Assembly: GCA_022780965.1 (NCBI GenBank)
Contig: JALEUQ010000042.1
Location: 1-34,119 of the forward strand
DNA: 34,119 bases
Source: Clostridiales bacterium
GTDB taxonomy: Bacteria; Bacillota; Clostridia; Peptostreptococcales; Anaerovoracaceae
Reading direction: 5' to 3'
Shown here: in pieces, positions 20,454 to 31,211 of the stretch
Layout of the letters: each line of letters begins with the position of its first letter
Numbering within the stretch: the first letter of the stretch is position 1
Notes under the pieces: generated by a model
Told to the model about the DNA's origin: nothing
The model's input: the letters and a program-made list of their open reading frames with translations, nothing else
Database searches by the model: none
Position numbers and translations under genes: made by a program

Positions 20454-21158
20454 ATGAGACTTAACAAGTATATAGCTTCTGCAGGGGTTTGCAGTCGCCG
20501 CAAAGCCGACGAACTGATTGCCAACGGCAACGTGAAGGTTAACGGTGCATCAGTGAGAGAACACGGTGTCCAGGTTGAACCGGGAGACGTTGTCGCGGTA
20601 AACGGCAAAGTGATAGAGGAACCTGCAGATAAGATATATGTAGCTGTCAATAAACCTCTGGGGTACATAACATCCATGGATGATGACAAAGGGCGCGCTA
20701 CAGTAGCAGAGCTTGTGGATGACATACCGGAGAGGCTCTTTCCTGTCGGAAGACTTGACTACAACACCACAGGGCTTCTGATCATGACCAATGACGGGCA
20801 GCTGACGTACACTCTGACCCATCCCAAACATGAAGTTTGGAAGACCTATGTTGCAGTGGTGGCAGGCGTTCTCAGCGATACCAGAATTGCCAAGCTTCGC
20901 AAGGGTGTGGATATCGGAGGTTTCGTCACATCTCCTGCCAAAGTCAAGGTAATCAAGCAGATGCCGCGCCATGCCGTAGTGGAAATCAAGATTCGCGAAG
21001 GCAAGAACCGTCAGGTACGCAAAATGTTTGCGGCTGTAGGCAACAAGGTGCAGTCTCTGGAAAGAACGGCAATAGGCGATGTGAGACTGGGAAGACTCAT
21101 GAGCGGCCATTACCGCAAGCTGACCAGACAGGAAGTGGAATATCTTAAGAGTTTGTAG
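20454..21158 (+). CDS. rluB: S4-domain pseudouridine synthase (RluB/RsuA family)
   Basis: MRLNKYIASAGVCSRRKADELIANGNVKVNG (S4), FPVGRLDYNTTGLLIMTNDG catalytic motif, EGKNRQVRKMFAAVG. Confidence 0.9.
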   Translation: MRLNKYIASAGVCSRRKADELIANGNVKVNGASVREHGVQVEPGDVVAVNGKVIEEPADKIYVAVNKPLGYITSMDDDKGRATVAELVDDIPERLFPVGRLDYNTTGLLIMTNDGQLTYTLTHPKHEVWKTYVAVVAGVLSDTRIAKLRKGVDIGGFVTSPAKVKVIKQMPRHAVVEIKIREGKNRQVRKMFAAVGNKVQSLERTAIGDVRLGRLMSGHYRKLTRQEVEYLKSL

Positions 21159-21159
21159 A

Positions 21160-21594
21160 ATGAAAGAAGAACAGATTATAAAAATAAAAAGCGAAGCCGA
21201 TACTCATGAATTCGGCATCAAACTGGCGTCTGAACTTGCACCGGGTACAGTAGTTGCCATGGTGGGAGATCTGGGCACAGGTAAAACTACGCTGACCAAA
21301 GCAATAGCACAGGGACTTGGAGTCAGGGAGACCATAACATCCCCTACATTCACAATAGTCAAGGAATATGACAGCGGCAGACTGCCGCTGTATCACTTCG
21401 ATGTTTACCGAATCGGAGACATTGATGAAATGTATGAGCTGGGATATGAGGAATACTTCTACGGTGAGGGCGTCAGCGTGGTTGAATGGGCTGATATCAT
21501 CGAAGAGCTGATTCCTGACGAGGCAGTCAGAATCAATATTGAGTACGGACCTAACGAAGGAGAGCGAATATACAGATGTACATTCTGGCAATAG
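21160..21594 (+). CDS. tsaE: tRNA t6A biosynthesis ATPase TsaE
   Basis: GDLGTGKTTLTKAIAQGLGV, SPTFTIVKEY, LYHFDVYRI. Confidence 0.95.
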   Translation: MKEEQIIKIKSEADTHEFGIKLASELAPGTVVAMVGDLGTGKTTLTKAIAQGLGVRETITSPTFTIVKEYDSGRLPLYHFDVYRIGDIDEMYELGYEEYFYGEGVSVVEWADIIEELIPDEAVRINIEYGPNEGERIYRCTFWQ

Positions 21595-22304
21595 AAACAA
21601 CAGGAGCATTTGCATCTGCTGCCGTAACTGACGGAAGCAGAATACTGGCGCACATTCAGGGCAGTGACAGATTCTCGCACCTGCAGAATCTGATGCCCCA
21701 GGTGCAGCAGGTAATAGAGGAAAGTGGATTGTCAATAGGCGATATTGATGCAATTGCAGTGTCCGTAGGACCCGGATCTTTTACAGGCATCAGAATAGGC
21801 GTGTCATCTGCCAGAGGTCTGGCACAGATTCTCAAGGTGCCATGCATACCGGTTTCAAGTCTTCAGGCGCTTGCCATGAGAGAAGCGGCAAACCGGGGAA
21901 CGCTTATCTGTCCTATGCTTGACGCAAGGAGAAGTCAGGTATATGCCGGCGGATATCTCATTGAGGAAGGCAGCCCGATCGAAGCTGTCAAGGCAGGGCC
22001 CTATACTTTGGAGGAGTTTTTGGACGCAGTAAAAGAGTATGACAGCATACTGATAATGGGAGACGCTGCGGATGTGTACGGCACCAGGATTGCAGAGCTT
22101 AGAACTGAAGGCATCAGCACAGCTTCGGAAGACACACGCTATCAGCATGCAGATACCGTAGCACTTATGGGAGCTGCTCTGCTTGCTCAGGGCGAAGCTG
22201 TGAGCTATGAAGAACTTAAACCTGACTACATGCGCATCCCGGAGGCGGAACGCAAGCTTAAGGAGCAGAAAGCTGCAGCCGGCAAAGGCGGACAGGAGAA
22301 ATAG
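21576..22304 (+). CDS. tsaB: tRNA t6A biosynthesis protein TsaB
   Basis: MYILAIETTGAFASAAV, VSVGPGSFTGIRIGVSSARGLA; overlaps tsaE by 19 bp. Confidence 0.94.
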   Translation: MYILAIETTGAFASAAVTDGSRILAHIQGSDRFSHLQNLMPQVQQVIEESGLSIGDIDAIAVSVGPGSFTGIRIGVSSARGLAQILKVPCIPVSSLQALAMREAANRGTLICPMLDARRSQVYAGGYLIEEGSPIEAVKAGPYTLEEFLDAVKEYDSILIMGDAADVYGTRIAELRTEGISTASEDTRYQHADTVALMGAALLAQGEAVSYEELKPDYMRIPEAERKLKEQKAAAGKGGQEK

Positions 22305-22305
22305 T

Positions 22306-22767
22306 ATGCCTGATATAACTGTAAGGCAGGCTGACATCGGCGATGTTGAAGCCATATACGAAATTGAAACCATCTGTTTCCCGGATCCGTGGACAGTCGA
22401 ATCGCTGATTTTCGAACTTAAGGAAAATCCGCGCGCACTTTACATTGTGGCGGAGCTGGACGGCAGCGTGGTCGGCTACGCAGGCTTGTGGAGCATTTTT
22501 GACGAGGGTCACATTACAAATGTGGCTGTTCACCCGGATTACAGACAGAGACATATTGGCGAGGCTATTATGAAAAGAATGCTGGACTGTACACTTCGGG
22601 AGGATGTTGTTCATCATACACTGGAAGTGCGTCCGTCCAATGAGGCGGCAATCAGCATGTACAGCAAGCTTGGCTTCAAGGTGGAGGGCCGCAGGAAGAA
22701 TTATTATGCCGACAACGGCGAAGATGCACTTATAATGTGGCGTCACGCCGATCAGGACAGGGAATAA
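22306..22767 (+). CDS. rimI: Ribosomal protein S18-alanine N-acetyltransferase-like GNAT
   Basis: [58 protein letters not shown]; start 22306 just after tsaB stop. Confidence 0.92.
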   Translation: MPDITVRQADIGDVEAIYEIETICFPDPWTVESLIFELKENPRALYIVAELDGSVVGYAGLWSIFDEGHITNVAVHPDYRQRHIGEAIMKRMLDCTLREDVVHHTLEVRPSNEAAISMYSKLGFKVEGRRKNYYADNGEDALIMWRHADQDRE

Positions 22768-22786
22768 CAATCATACGGAGGAACCG

Positions 22787-23803
22787 ATGAAAGACGGTAA
22801 ACTTGTAACATTAGCAATTGAATCAAGCTGTGACGAAACTGCTGCCGCAGTCATGCTGGACGGCAGAGAAATGTTGTCAAACATCATTTCGTCACAGATA
22901 GACATACATAAACTATACGGCGGAGTGGTACCTGAAATCGCATCAAGGCACCATCTGAACAACGTGAACACAGTTGTCGAACAGGCCCTTGAGGAGAGTG
23001 GACTGGATATGGATGATGTGGACATGATAGGCGTTACTTACGGGCCGGGGCTGGTGGGAGCACTGCTTATCGGTCTTGCTACAGCCAAGGCTTATGCACT
23101 TGCCACAGGCAAACCGCTTATAGGAGTTCATCACATTCAGGGGCACATCAGCGCCAATTACATTGAGCACAAGGAACTGGAACCGCCGTTCATGGCGCTT
23201 GTGGTGTCAGGCGGGCATACTAATCTTGTTGAAGTAACCGGCTACAACGAATGCAAGGTGCTGGGAGGCACACGAGATGATGCTGTCGGTGAGGCATACG
23301 ACAAAGTGGCGCGTGTTTTGGGTCTGGGATATCCGGGAGGACCGCTTATTGACAGAATTGCAGGAGAGGGCAATCCGGACGCTGTGGAGTTCAAGCGTGT
23401 TTTCCTGGAGAAGGGAAGTCTGGACTTCAGTTTCAGCGGCATCAAGACCGGCGTTCTCAACTATGTGAATTCCGAGAAACAGGCCGGACGCGAGATTAAC
23501 GTGGCAGACGTAGCGGCAAGCTTCCAGGCGGCAGTTCTCGATGTTATCGTCAAGAAAACTGTTGATTCGGCAGTCGAACTGGGCAAAGACAAAATCGTCA
23601 TGGCCGGCGGAGTTGCGTCGAACAGCAGACTGCGTGAGATGCTGGGCAGTGCATGCCGCAAGCGTGGAATCAAGCTGTATCATCCGTCCCCGGTTCTCTG
23701 TACGGACAATGCGGCAATGATTGGATGCGCAGCATATTATAAATATATTGCAGGGGGCAGAGACGACCTGACACTGGACGCAGTCCCTAATCTTGAATTG
23801 TAG
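22787..23803 (+). CDS. tsaD: tRNA t6A threonylcarbamoyltransferase TsaD
   Basis: [52 protein letters not shown]. Confidence 0.97.
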   Translation: MKDGKLVTLAIESSCDETAAAVMLDGREMLSNIISSQIDIHKLYGGVVPEIASRHHLNNVNTVVEQALEESGLDMDDVDMIGVTYGPGLVGALLIGLATAKAYALATGKPLIGVHHIQGHISANYIEHKELEPPFMALVVSGGHTNLVEVTGYNECKVLGGTRDDAVGEAYDKVARVLGLGYPGGPLIDRIAGEGNPDAVEFKRVFLEKGSLDFSFSGIKTGVLNYVNSEKQAGREINVADVAASFQAAVLDVIVKKTVDSAVELGKDKIVMAGGVASNSRLREMLGSACRKRGIKLYHPSPVLCTDNAAMIGCAAYYKYIAGGRDDLTLDAVPNLEL

Positions 23804-23820
23804 TTAGAGGAAATGAAGAA

Positions 23821-25806
23821 TTGATAATATTATCGGCTAAGGATCTGACAAAGGTATATGGAACCGATGTGATACTGGAAAATGTGTCATTTCATATCAA
23901 CAAAGGAGAGCGGGTCGGCATCGTGGGGCTTAACGGTGCCGGCAAGACGACACTGCTCAGAATGCTTACGGGAGAACTGGCTTCCGATGGGGGTGAATGC
24001 TACATTTCCGGCGACACCAGAATCGGGTATTTGAAGCAGGACGGTGAGTTCAACTCCGAGAACACACTCATAGAAGAAATCGAGAACATTTTCACCGATT
24101 TTCCCAGAATGGAGAAAGAAATGGCGGACATTCTCAAGGAGGTTGAGGCATTGGGCGACTCTGATGCAGATAAATCCACAAGGCTTCTTGAGAGATACGA
24201 CCATATTCACGAAGACTACAGAAACAGAGGCGGCTACTCGTACAAAAGTGAGATGACCGGCGTTCTTTCCAGCATGGCTTTCGGTGAAGACACATATAAC
24301 AAAAAAATATCCACACTTAGCGGCGGCGAGAAAACAAGGCTTGCGCTGGCATGCCTGCTGCTGAAGAAACCGGATCTGCTGTTCCTTGACGAGCCTACCA
24401 ATCATCTTGACATAGGCACGCTCAAGTGGCTGGAACAGTACCTTAAGAATTATTCGGGCACCATCGTTCTGGTATCCCACGACAGATATTTCCTGGATCA
24501 GACAGTAAACAGAATATTTGAAATCGAAAACCACAGACTGAACATATATGAGGGCAACTACTCCTTCTATGCTTCGGAGCGAAGAGCAAGGCGGGAAGCC
24601 GAGCTGCGCAGATACGAGAAGCAGCAGACGGAGGTAAAGCGTCAGGAAGAAATGATAAGACGCTTTAAGGAACGTGGCACAGAGAAACTGGCCAAGAGAG
24701 CTGCGTCCAGAGAGAAACGGCTTTCGGCAATGGAGCTTATGGACAGACCTGACTCGGTCAAAAGCCGGCTCAAGCTCAATTTCAAAGAGAACTTTCAGAG
24801 CGGCAAAGATGTGATATACGCGGAGAACCTGTCCAAAACTTTCGGATACGGCAGCAGAAGCCGGCAGCTTTTCGAAGGAGTAAACCTCGATATCAAAAGA
24901 GGCGAGCGCATATGCATAGTCGGTGCCAACGGAATAGGCAAGACTACTTTGCTCAAAATGCTTCTGGGGCAGCTGGAACCCACTTCCGGCAGGCTCAAAA
25001 TCGGGCACAATGTCCAGATGGGATATTACGATCAGGGTCAGCAGCTCCTTAACAATGAAAGCACTGTAATAGATGAAATTCACGATGAGTACAGGCTGTA
25101 TTCGGAGCCGGAACTGCGAAGCATTCTGGGAAGATTCATGTTCAGAGGCGAATCCGTATTCCTGAAGGTGGGTTCCCTGAGCGGCGGTGAGAAAGCGCGA
25201 CTGTCACTGCTTAAGCTGATGATGTCGGGGGCAAATCTGCTCATTCTCGACGAGCCGACCAACCACCTTGATATCGAATCAAAAGAGGTTTTCGAAGAAT
25301 CGTTGCTTGACTTTCCCGGAACATGTATTATAGTATCCCATGATAGGTACTTCCTTAACAGAGTGCCTACACGAATTCTCGAACTTACATCAGATGGCAT
25401 TGTAAACTATCTGGGCAGGTATGACTACTATGTCGAGAAGAAGCAGGAGCAGGTCAGATCAGGCAGGGAATATATCAAAAGCCTTGCACGGGAAACTGCA
25501 TCATCGCCAGCGTCAGATGATGGAGGAGACACCCCCGATAATAGTCAAAAGGCTGCGGTTTCTAGTGCTGAAGAGAGACGACTCAAGAAGGAGCGTGAAG
25601 CTGAGGAACGTCGTGCTGCCAGAGCCAAAGCGAAGCTGGAAGAAGAGATCGGTGAACTGGAAGAAAAGATTGCGGATCTTGAAAATCAGCTGAGTCTTCC
25701 GGAGAATATGACGGATCATGTGAAGCTCTCAAGGCTTAGCAGTCAGCTGTCGGAAAGCAAGAATGCACTCGATGAGAAGTACGAGAAATGGATGGAGATG
25801 GAATAG
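23821..25806 (+). CDS. ABC-F family ATPase, TTG start
   Basis: Two ABC domains (GLNGAGKTTLLRML; GANGIGKTTLLKML), LSGGEKTRLALACLL/LSGGEKARLSLLKL, no TM region, C-terminal coiled coil. Confidence 0.92.
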   Translation: MIILSAKDLTKVYGTDVILENVSFHINKGERVGIVGLNGAGKTTLLRMLTGELASDGGECYISGDTRIGYLKQDGEFNSENTLIEEIENIFTDFPRMEKEMADILKEVEALGDSDADKSTRLLERYDHIHEDYRNRGGYSYKSEMTGVLSSMAFGEDTYNKKISTLSGGEKTRLALACLLLKKPDLLFLDEPTNHLDIGTLKWLEQYLKNYSGTIVLVSHDRYFLDQTVNRIFEIENHRLNIYEGNYSFYASERRARREAELRRYEKQQTEVKRQEEMIRRFKERGTEKLAKRAASREKRLSAMELMDRPDSVKSRLKLNFKENFQSGKDVIYAENLSKTFGYGSRSRQLFEGVNLDIKRGERICIVGANGIGKTTLLKMLLGQLEPTSGRLKIGHNVQMGYYDQGQQLLNNESTVIDEIHDEYRLYSEPELRSILGRFMFRGESVFLKVGSLSGGEKARLSLLKLMMSGANLLILDEPTNHLDIESKEVFEESLLDFPGTCIIVSHDRYFLNRVPTRILELTSDGIVNYLGRYDYYVEKKQEQVRSGREYIKSLARETASSPASDDGGDTPDNSQKAAVSSAEERRLKKEREAEERRAARAKAKLEEEIGELEEKIADLENQLSLPENMTDHVKLSRLSSQLSESKNALDEKYEKWMEME

Positions 25807-25834
25807 CGCCGTGTTTTCAATTTCCCAAAAAGTG

Positions 25835-25863
25835 TTGCATTGGTACAACTGCTATTCTATAAT
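25835..25863 (+). promoter_or_regulatory. Sigma-A-type promoter upstream of acpP
   Basis: TTGCAT (25835-25840), 17-nt spacer, TATAAT (25858-25863). Confidence 0.75.
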
Positions 25864-25886
25864 TACATTGTTACATTCTTACATTC
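25863..25886. repeat. Three tandem 8-bp direct repeats at the acpP promoter
   Basis: ttacattg ttacattc ttacattc immediately after the -10 box. Confidence 0.85.
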
Positions 25887-25938
25887 TTTGGAAAATCATT
25901 GTAGGAATAGAATCGGATATTAGATGGAGGTAAATAAC

Positions 25939-26166
25939 ATGACATTAGATAAGATCAAGGGTATTATCGCAGAACAGCTGGGAGTAGACGAAGAGGAAGT
26001 AAAGCTGGAAACAAACCTGGCAAAGGATCTGGAAGCTGACTCACTTGACGCTGTTGAAATCATCATGGCTATTGAAGACGAATTCGATATCGAAGTACCT
26101 GACGAAGATGCAGAGAAGTTTGCTACAGTAAACGATATCGTAAGCTATGTAGAAGCAAGAGCATAA
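25939..26166 (+). CDS. acpP: Acyl carrier protein
   Basis: [29 protein letters not shown] contains the phosphopantetheine DSL motif; ATG 25939 preceded by ggaggt. Confidence 0.96.
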   Translation: MTLDKIKGIIAEQLGVDEEEVKLETNLAKDLEADSLDAVEIIMAIEDEFDIEVPDEDAEKFATVNDIVSYVEARA

Positions 26167-26189
26167 TTCTTTGATATTAGGTAAGAATA

Positions 26190-26843
26190 ATGAAGAAACA
26201 GGTTAAGATTTCAAACGCAGTCATCAAGAGACTGCCACGATATCGAAGATACCTGAAGGAACTTAAGAGGAAGGGTGTTGACAAGATATCCTCCAATGAG
26301 TTCAGTAGACTTATCGGATATACTGCGTCGCAGATCAGGCAGGACCTGAACAATTTTGGCGGATTCGGACAGCAGGGATACGGTTACAGTGTAGATGGTC
26401 TCTACAATGAGATCAGCGCCATTCTCGGGCTGGACAAGAAGTATAAGATGGTAATAATGGGCGCAGGGAACCTGGGACAGGCCATAGCTAATCATACATA
26501 TTACTATAAAACAGGCTTTGTTGTTGACAGCATATTCGAAGTCAATCCTAGACTGATTGGTATCAAGATAAACGATATCGAAGTCAGAGACTATGAGAAT
26601 CTGGTGGAGTATGTTGAGGAAAATCAGATTGATATCGGTGTAATATGCACTACTAAGGAAGTGGCTCAGGAAGTTGCGGACAAGCTGTGCTTCGCAGGTG
26701 TTAAGGGCCTGTGGAATTTCGCGCCGATTGATATTGAGACACCGCCACATGTTGCGGTAGAGAATGTTCATCTCAGCGATGGACTTCATTCTCTGGCCTA
26801 TCATATTAATAAAAACCAGGAAGAACTTAAGAAAAGTAAATAG
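26190..26843 (+). CDS. rex: Redox-sensing transcriptional repressor Rex
   Basis: RLPRYRRYLKEL, SSNEFSRLIGYTASQIRQDLNNFGGFGQQGYGY, GAGNLGQAIANH Rossmann motif. Confidence 0.95.
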   Translation: MKKQVKISNAVIKRLPRYRRYLKELKRKGVDKISSNEFSRLIGYTASQIRQDLNNFGGFGQQGYGYSVDGLYNEISAILGLDKKYKMVIMGAGNLGQAIANHTYYYKTGFVVDSIFEVNPRLIGIKINDIEVRDYENLVEYVEENQIDIGVICTTKEVAQEVADKLCFAGVKGLWNFAPIDIETPPHVAVENVHLSDGLHSLAYHINKNQEELKKSK

Positions 26844-26854
26844 AGCAAAAAATT

Positions 26855-26898
26855 TAATAACCGTTTCATAGTGAAACGGTTATTAATTTCTTTTTAAT
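26855..26898. terminator. Rex/ferredoxin intergenic terminator, possibly bidirectional
   Basis: ttaataaccgtttca-tag-tgaaacggttattaa, perfect 15-bp stem, then tttctttttaattt; A-rich on the other side. Confidence 0.88.
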
Positions 26899-26934
26899 TT
26901 CGATTCGAATCGTACATTTATACGAAATTAAAGC

Positions 26935-27105
26935 TTACGCTTCTTCGATAGCGCCTGTTGGGCAGCTTCCGCAGCAAGCTCCGCAGTCGATGCATGAACC
27001 TTCGTCGATTACATACTGACCATCGCCTTCTGCAATAGCTCCAACTGGACATTCATCGATGCAAGCGCCACAGCTGATGCATGCTGATGTGATTTTATAA
27101 GCCAT
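26935..27105 (-). CDS. 2[4Fe-4S] ferredoxin
   Basis: CISCGACIDECPVGAI and CIDCGACCGSCPTGAI motifs; start at MAYKITS with a good RBS. Confidence 0.95.
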   Translation of the reverse strand: MAYKITSACISCGACIDECPVGAIAEGDGQYVIDEGSCIDCGACCGSCPTGAIEEA

Positions 27106-27176
27106 TCTGACATACCTCCTTGTAAAATTTATCATAAGACAAGGAGATTATAGCAAATGGAACAAGGGAATTCAAG

Positions 27177-27983
27177 ATGAAAATTTACGCACTAGTGGGC
27201 AAGAGCGGCACGGGCAAAAGCTTTCAGGCGGTTAACCTGTGCAAAAGATTAAATATTGAAGCGATTATTGATGACGGCCTGTTTATCCACAGAAACCGGG
27301 TGGCGGCTGGAATATCCGCCAAGCGTCAGGATACTAAAGTCGGTGCTGTGAAGACAGCTCTGTTCAATAATGACGACCACATGATTGAAGTACGCGATGC
27401 CATCGTCAGACGTGCTCCCGAGTCACTTCTCATTATTGGAACTTCAGACCGCATGGTCGATAAAATTGCAGAGAGACTTGGACTTCACGAAATTAATGAG
27501 CGAATATATATAGAAGACATTACTACTGAAGAACAGCGTGAAATCGCAGACGTTCAAAGACATAAACTGGGCAAGCACGTAATACCGGCGCCTACTTTCC
27601 AGCTGAGACACCAGTTCTCCGGATACTTTATGCCTCCGGTAAAGATTCTGCTCAAAGAGTGGGGCTCGCTGAGAGAAGCATCTGAGAAGTCGGTAGTAAG
27701 ACCGACATACAGCTACATGGGTGATTACAGCATCTCGGACAAAGTGCTGTCAGATATTGTAGAATGCCTGCGCATCAGGACTGAGGATGTAATGGACATT
27801 GTCAAGGTGTCATTCGCTCAGGTTCAGGAGGGTCTTGACGTAGAACTGTCTGTAAACATGAAGTACGGAGTGAACCTCAAGAAGGCAGGTCGCGCATTCA
27901 TGCATGATGTTATTAAGAACATTCAGGAAATGACATCCTTTAACATTGCAAGCATCAGTATGGAAATCAACGATATCGTATAG
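27177..27983 (+). CDS. P-loop NTPase domain fused to C-terminal Asp23/Gls24-like domain
   Basis: KIYALVGKSGTGKSFQAVNL Walker A; C-terminal DVELSVNMKYGVNLKKAGRAFMHDVIKNIQEMTSFNIASISMEINDI resembles the Asp23 family. Confidence 0.8.
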   Translation: MKIYALVGKSGTGKSFQAVNLCKRLNIEAIIDDGLFIHRNRVAAGISAKRQDTKVGAVKTALFNNDDHMIEVRDAIVRRAPESLLIIGTSDRMVDKIAERLGLHEINERIYIEDITTEEQREIADVQRHKLGKHVIPAPTFQLRHQFSGYFMPPVKILLKEWGSLREASEKSVVRPTYSYMGDYSISDKVLSDIVECLRIRTEDVMDIVKVSFAQVQEGLDVELSVNMKYGVNLKKAGRAFMHDVIKNIQEMTSFNIASISMEINDIV

Positions 27984-27992
27984 GTGAAGTCA

Positions 27993-28886
27993 ATGAAAAC
28001 TGAAACAGGTCTGAACATCCGCGAAGACAGCGGCGTTCTGACAATAGAAGGAATAAGAGATTTTGACACTGACCACATTTTTGACTGTGGTCAGTGCTTT
28101 AGATGGGAGAGAAATCCGGACGGCAGTTATACTGGAATGGCTCACGGGCATCCTGTGACCATAAGCTGCAGGGATGAAACCCTTGAGATAACCAACTGCA
28201 CTGCGGCAGATTTCGAGCATACATGGCACGAGTATCTGGATCTTGGCCGCGACTACGGCGCTATCAAAAAGGTGCTGGCAGACGGAGACCCGGTGATGGC
28301 GAAAGCCATAGAGTACGGCAGCGGAATACGAATTCTAAATCAGGAGAAGTGGGAGACTTTCATATCTTTCATTATTTCGCAGAATAATAATATTCCAAGA
28401 ATCAAAGGCTGCATTGAATCTCTCTGTCGCAATCTGGGAGAATATGCGGGCAAATACGGAGGCAAAGAGTGGTACTCATTCCCTTCTCCTCAGGTGCTGG
28501 CAGAAGCATCGGAGGAAGATTTGGCACCGTGCAGGCTGGGGTACAGAGCCAAGTATCTTCTGGCAGCCGGACGACAGGTGACTGAAGCGGGGGAAGGCGC
28601 TCTTGAGAAACTGGCGTCAGATGAACTTACTGCTGATGAGACAATAGAGGAACTGCGCCGATATACCGGAGTGGGACCTAAGGTAGCCAGCTGCATTGCT
28701 CTGTTTGCCATGGGCAGAATGGAAAGCTTCCCGATTGATGTGTGGGTGAAGCGGGTGATGAACCAGCTGTACGGCATTCCGGAGGGTGATACCGGAGCCA
28801 TGAGAAGATATGCCGCTGAGCATTTCGGACAGTACGGAGGCATAGCCCAGCAGTATCTTTTTTACTATATTACTCACGCAAGATAA
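27993..28886 (+). CDS. 8-oxoguanine DNA glycosylase (OGG-type, HhH-GPD)
   Basis: IFDCGQCFRWERNPDGSYTG, ISFIISQNNNIPRIKGCIESLC, YTGVGPKVASCIALFAMGRMESFPIDVWVKRVM (HhH-GPD with catalytic Lys/Asp). In-frame GTG at 27984 is an alternative start. Confidence 0.9.
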   Translation: MKTETGLNIREDSGVLTIEGIRDFDTDHIFDCGQCFRWERNPDGSYTGMAHGHPVTISCRDETLEITNCTAADFEHTWHEYLDLGRDYGAIKKVLADGDPVMAKAIEYGSGIRILNQEKWETFISFIISQNNNIPRIKGCIESLCRNLGEYAGKYGGKEWYSFPSPQVLAEASEEDLAPCRLGYRAKYLLAAGRQVTEAGEGALEKLASDELTADETIEELRRYTGVGPKVASCIALFAMGRMESFPIDVWVKRVMNQLYGIPEGDTGAMRRYAAEHFGQYGGIAQQYLFYYITHAR

Positions 28887-28912
28887 AGAGATTCAAAAGA
28901 TTTCAAAATGGG

Positions 28913-28941
28913 TTGACAAAGACAAAAGCAGGTTGTATATT
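28913..28941 (+). promoter_or_regulatory. Sigma-A-type promoter of groESL
   Basis: TTGACA (28913-28918), 17-nt spacer, TATATT (28936-28941). Confidence 0.85.
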
Positions 28942-28945
28942 ATGG

Positions 28946-28972
28946 TTAGCACTCAAAAGGGACGAGTGCTAA
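28946..28972 (+). promoter_or_regulatory. CIRCE element (HrcA operator) of groESL
   Basis: TTAGCACTC-aaaagggac-GAGTGCTAA, perfect 9-N9-9 inverted repeat. Confidence 0.97.
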
Positions 28973-29041
28973 CAAAGCGAATAACGGTTACATCCGCTTA
29001 TATTAAAACTAATAGTTATATCGAAAAGGAGATGACGAAAC

Positions 29042-29323
29042 ATGAGTATCGGTATTAAGCCACTTGGCGCTAGAGTAGTGATCGAACAGGTTGAAGTTGA
29101 AAAGAAGACACAGAGCGGCATCGTTCTGGCAGGAACTACAGGTGAGAAGCCTCAGTTCGCAGAAGTAGTAGCAGTTGGTCCGGGAACAGAAGACGAGCCA
29201 ATGCAGCTTAAGGTTGACGACAAGGTTATTTTCTCACAGTATGCAGGCACACCTGTTAAGTACAACGGCGTTGAATACATCATTATGAACCAGAGAGACA
29301 TTCTGGCTACTATTGAAGACTAA
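29042..29323 (+). CDS. groES: Co-chaperonin GroES
   Basis: IKPLGARVVIEQVEVEKKTQSGIVLAGTTGEKPQFAEVVAVGPG. Confidence 0.97.
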   Translation: MSIGIKPLGARVVIEQVEVEKKTQSGIVLAGTTGEKPQFAEVVAVGPGTEDEPMQLKVDDKVIFSQYAGTPVKYNGVEYIIMNQRDILATIED

Positions 29324-29337
29324 TGGAGGTAAGATAA

Positions 29338-30969
<1,632 letters not shown>

Positions 30970-30991
30970 GTCTGAACCGAAGCGAAAATAC

Positions 30992-31044
30992 GCACCGGAG
31001 AATCATATGATAATTCATATGAGCACTCCGGTGCTTTTTCTTTT
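30992..31044 (+). terminator. Rho-independent terminator after groEL
   Basis: gcaccggag...ctccggtgc with an inner catatga/tcatatg stem, then tttttctttt. Confidence 0.88.
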
Positions 31045-31106
31045 ATATGGCCATTGTTGCTTTCGCATTCAGCCGTCCATCGCTGCTATCACATGAGATT
31101 AGACTA

Positions 31107-31135
31107 TTGCACCGGCACCACTTTTGTTGTAAAAT
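31107..31135 (+). promoter_or_regulatory. Candidate sigma-A-type promoter of guaB
   Basis: TTGCAC (31107-31112), 17-nt spacer, TAAAAT (31130-31135). Confidence 0.6.
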
Positions 31136-31211
31136 AAACAATTAATATGAGAAAATAGCGGTTTTTTTAACGTTTTTTAGATACTAGATTTAAGATATAG
31201 GAGGAATTAGA

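Noticed and set aside
20550-21110. 186-aa minus-strand ORF inside rluB
   Set aside because: Shadow ORF of a confident pseudouridine synthase gene.
23887-25083. 398-aa minus-strand ORF antisense to the ABC-F gene
   Set aside because: Lies entirely within a well-supported ABC-F coding sequence and has no recognisable motif.
31045-31211. Purine riboswitch upstream of guaB
   Set aside because: No recognisable purine-aptamer core or P1/P2/P3 architecture seen by eye.
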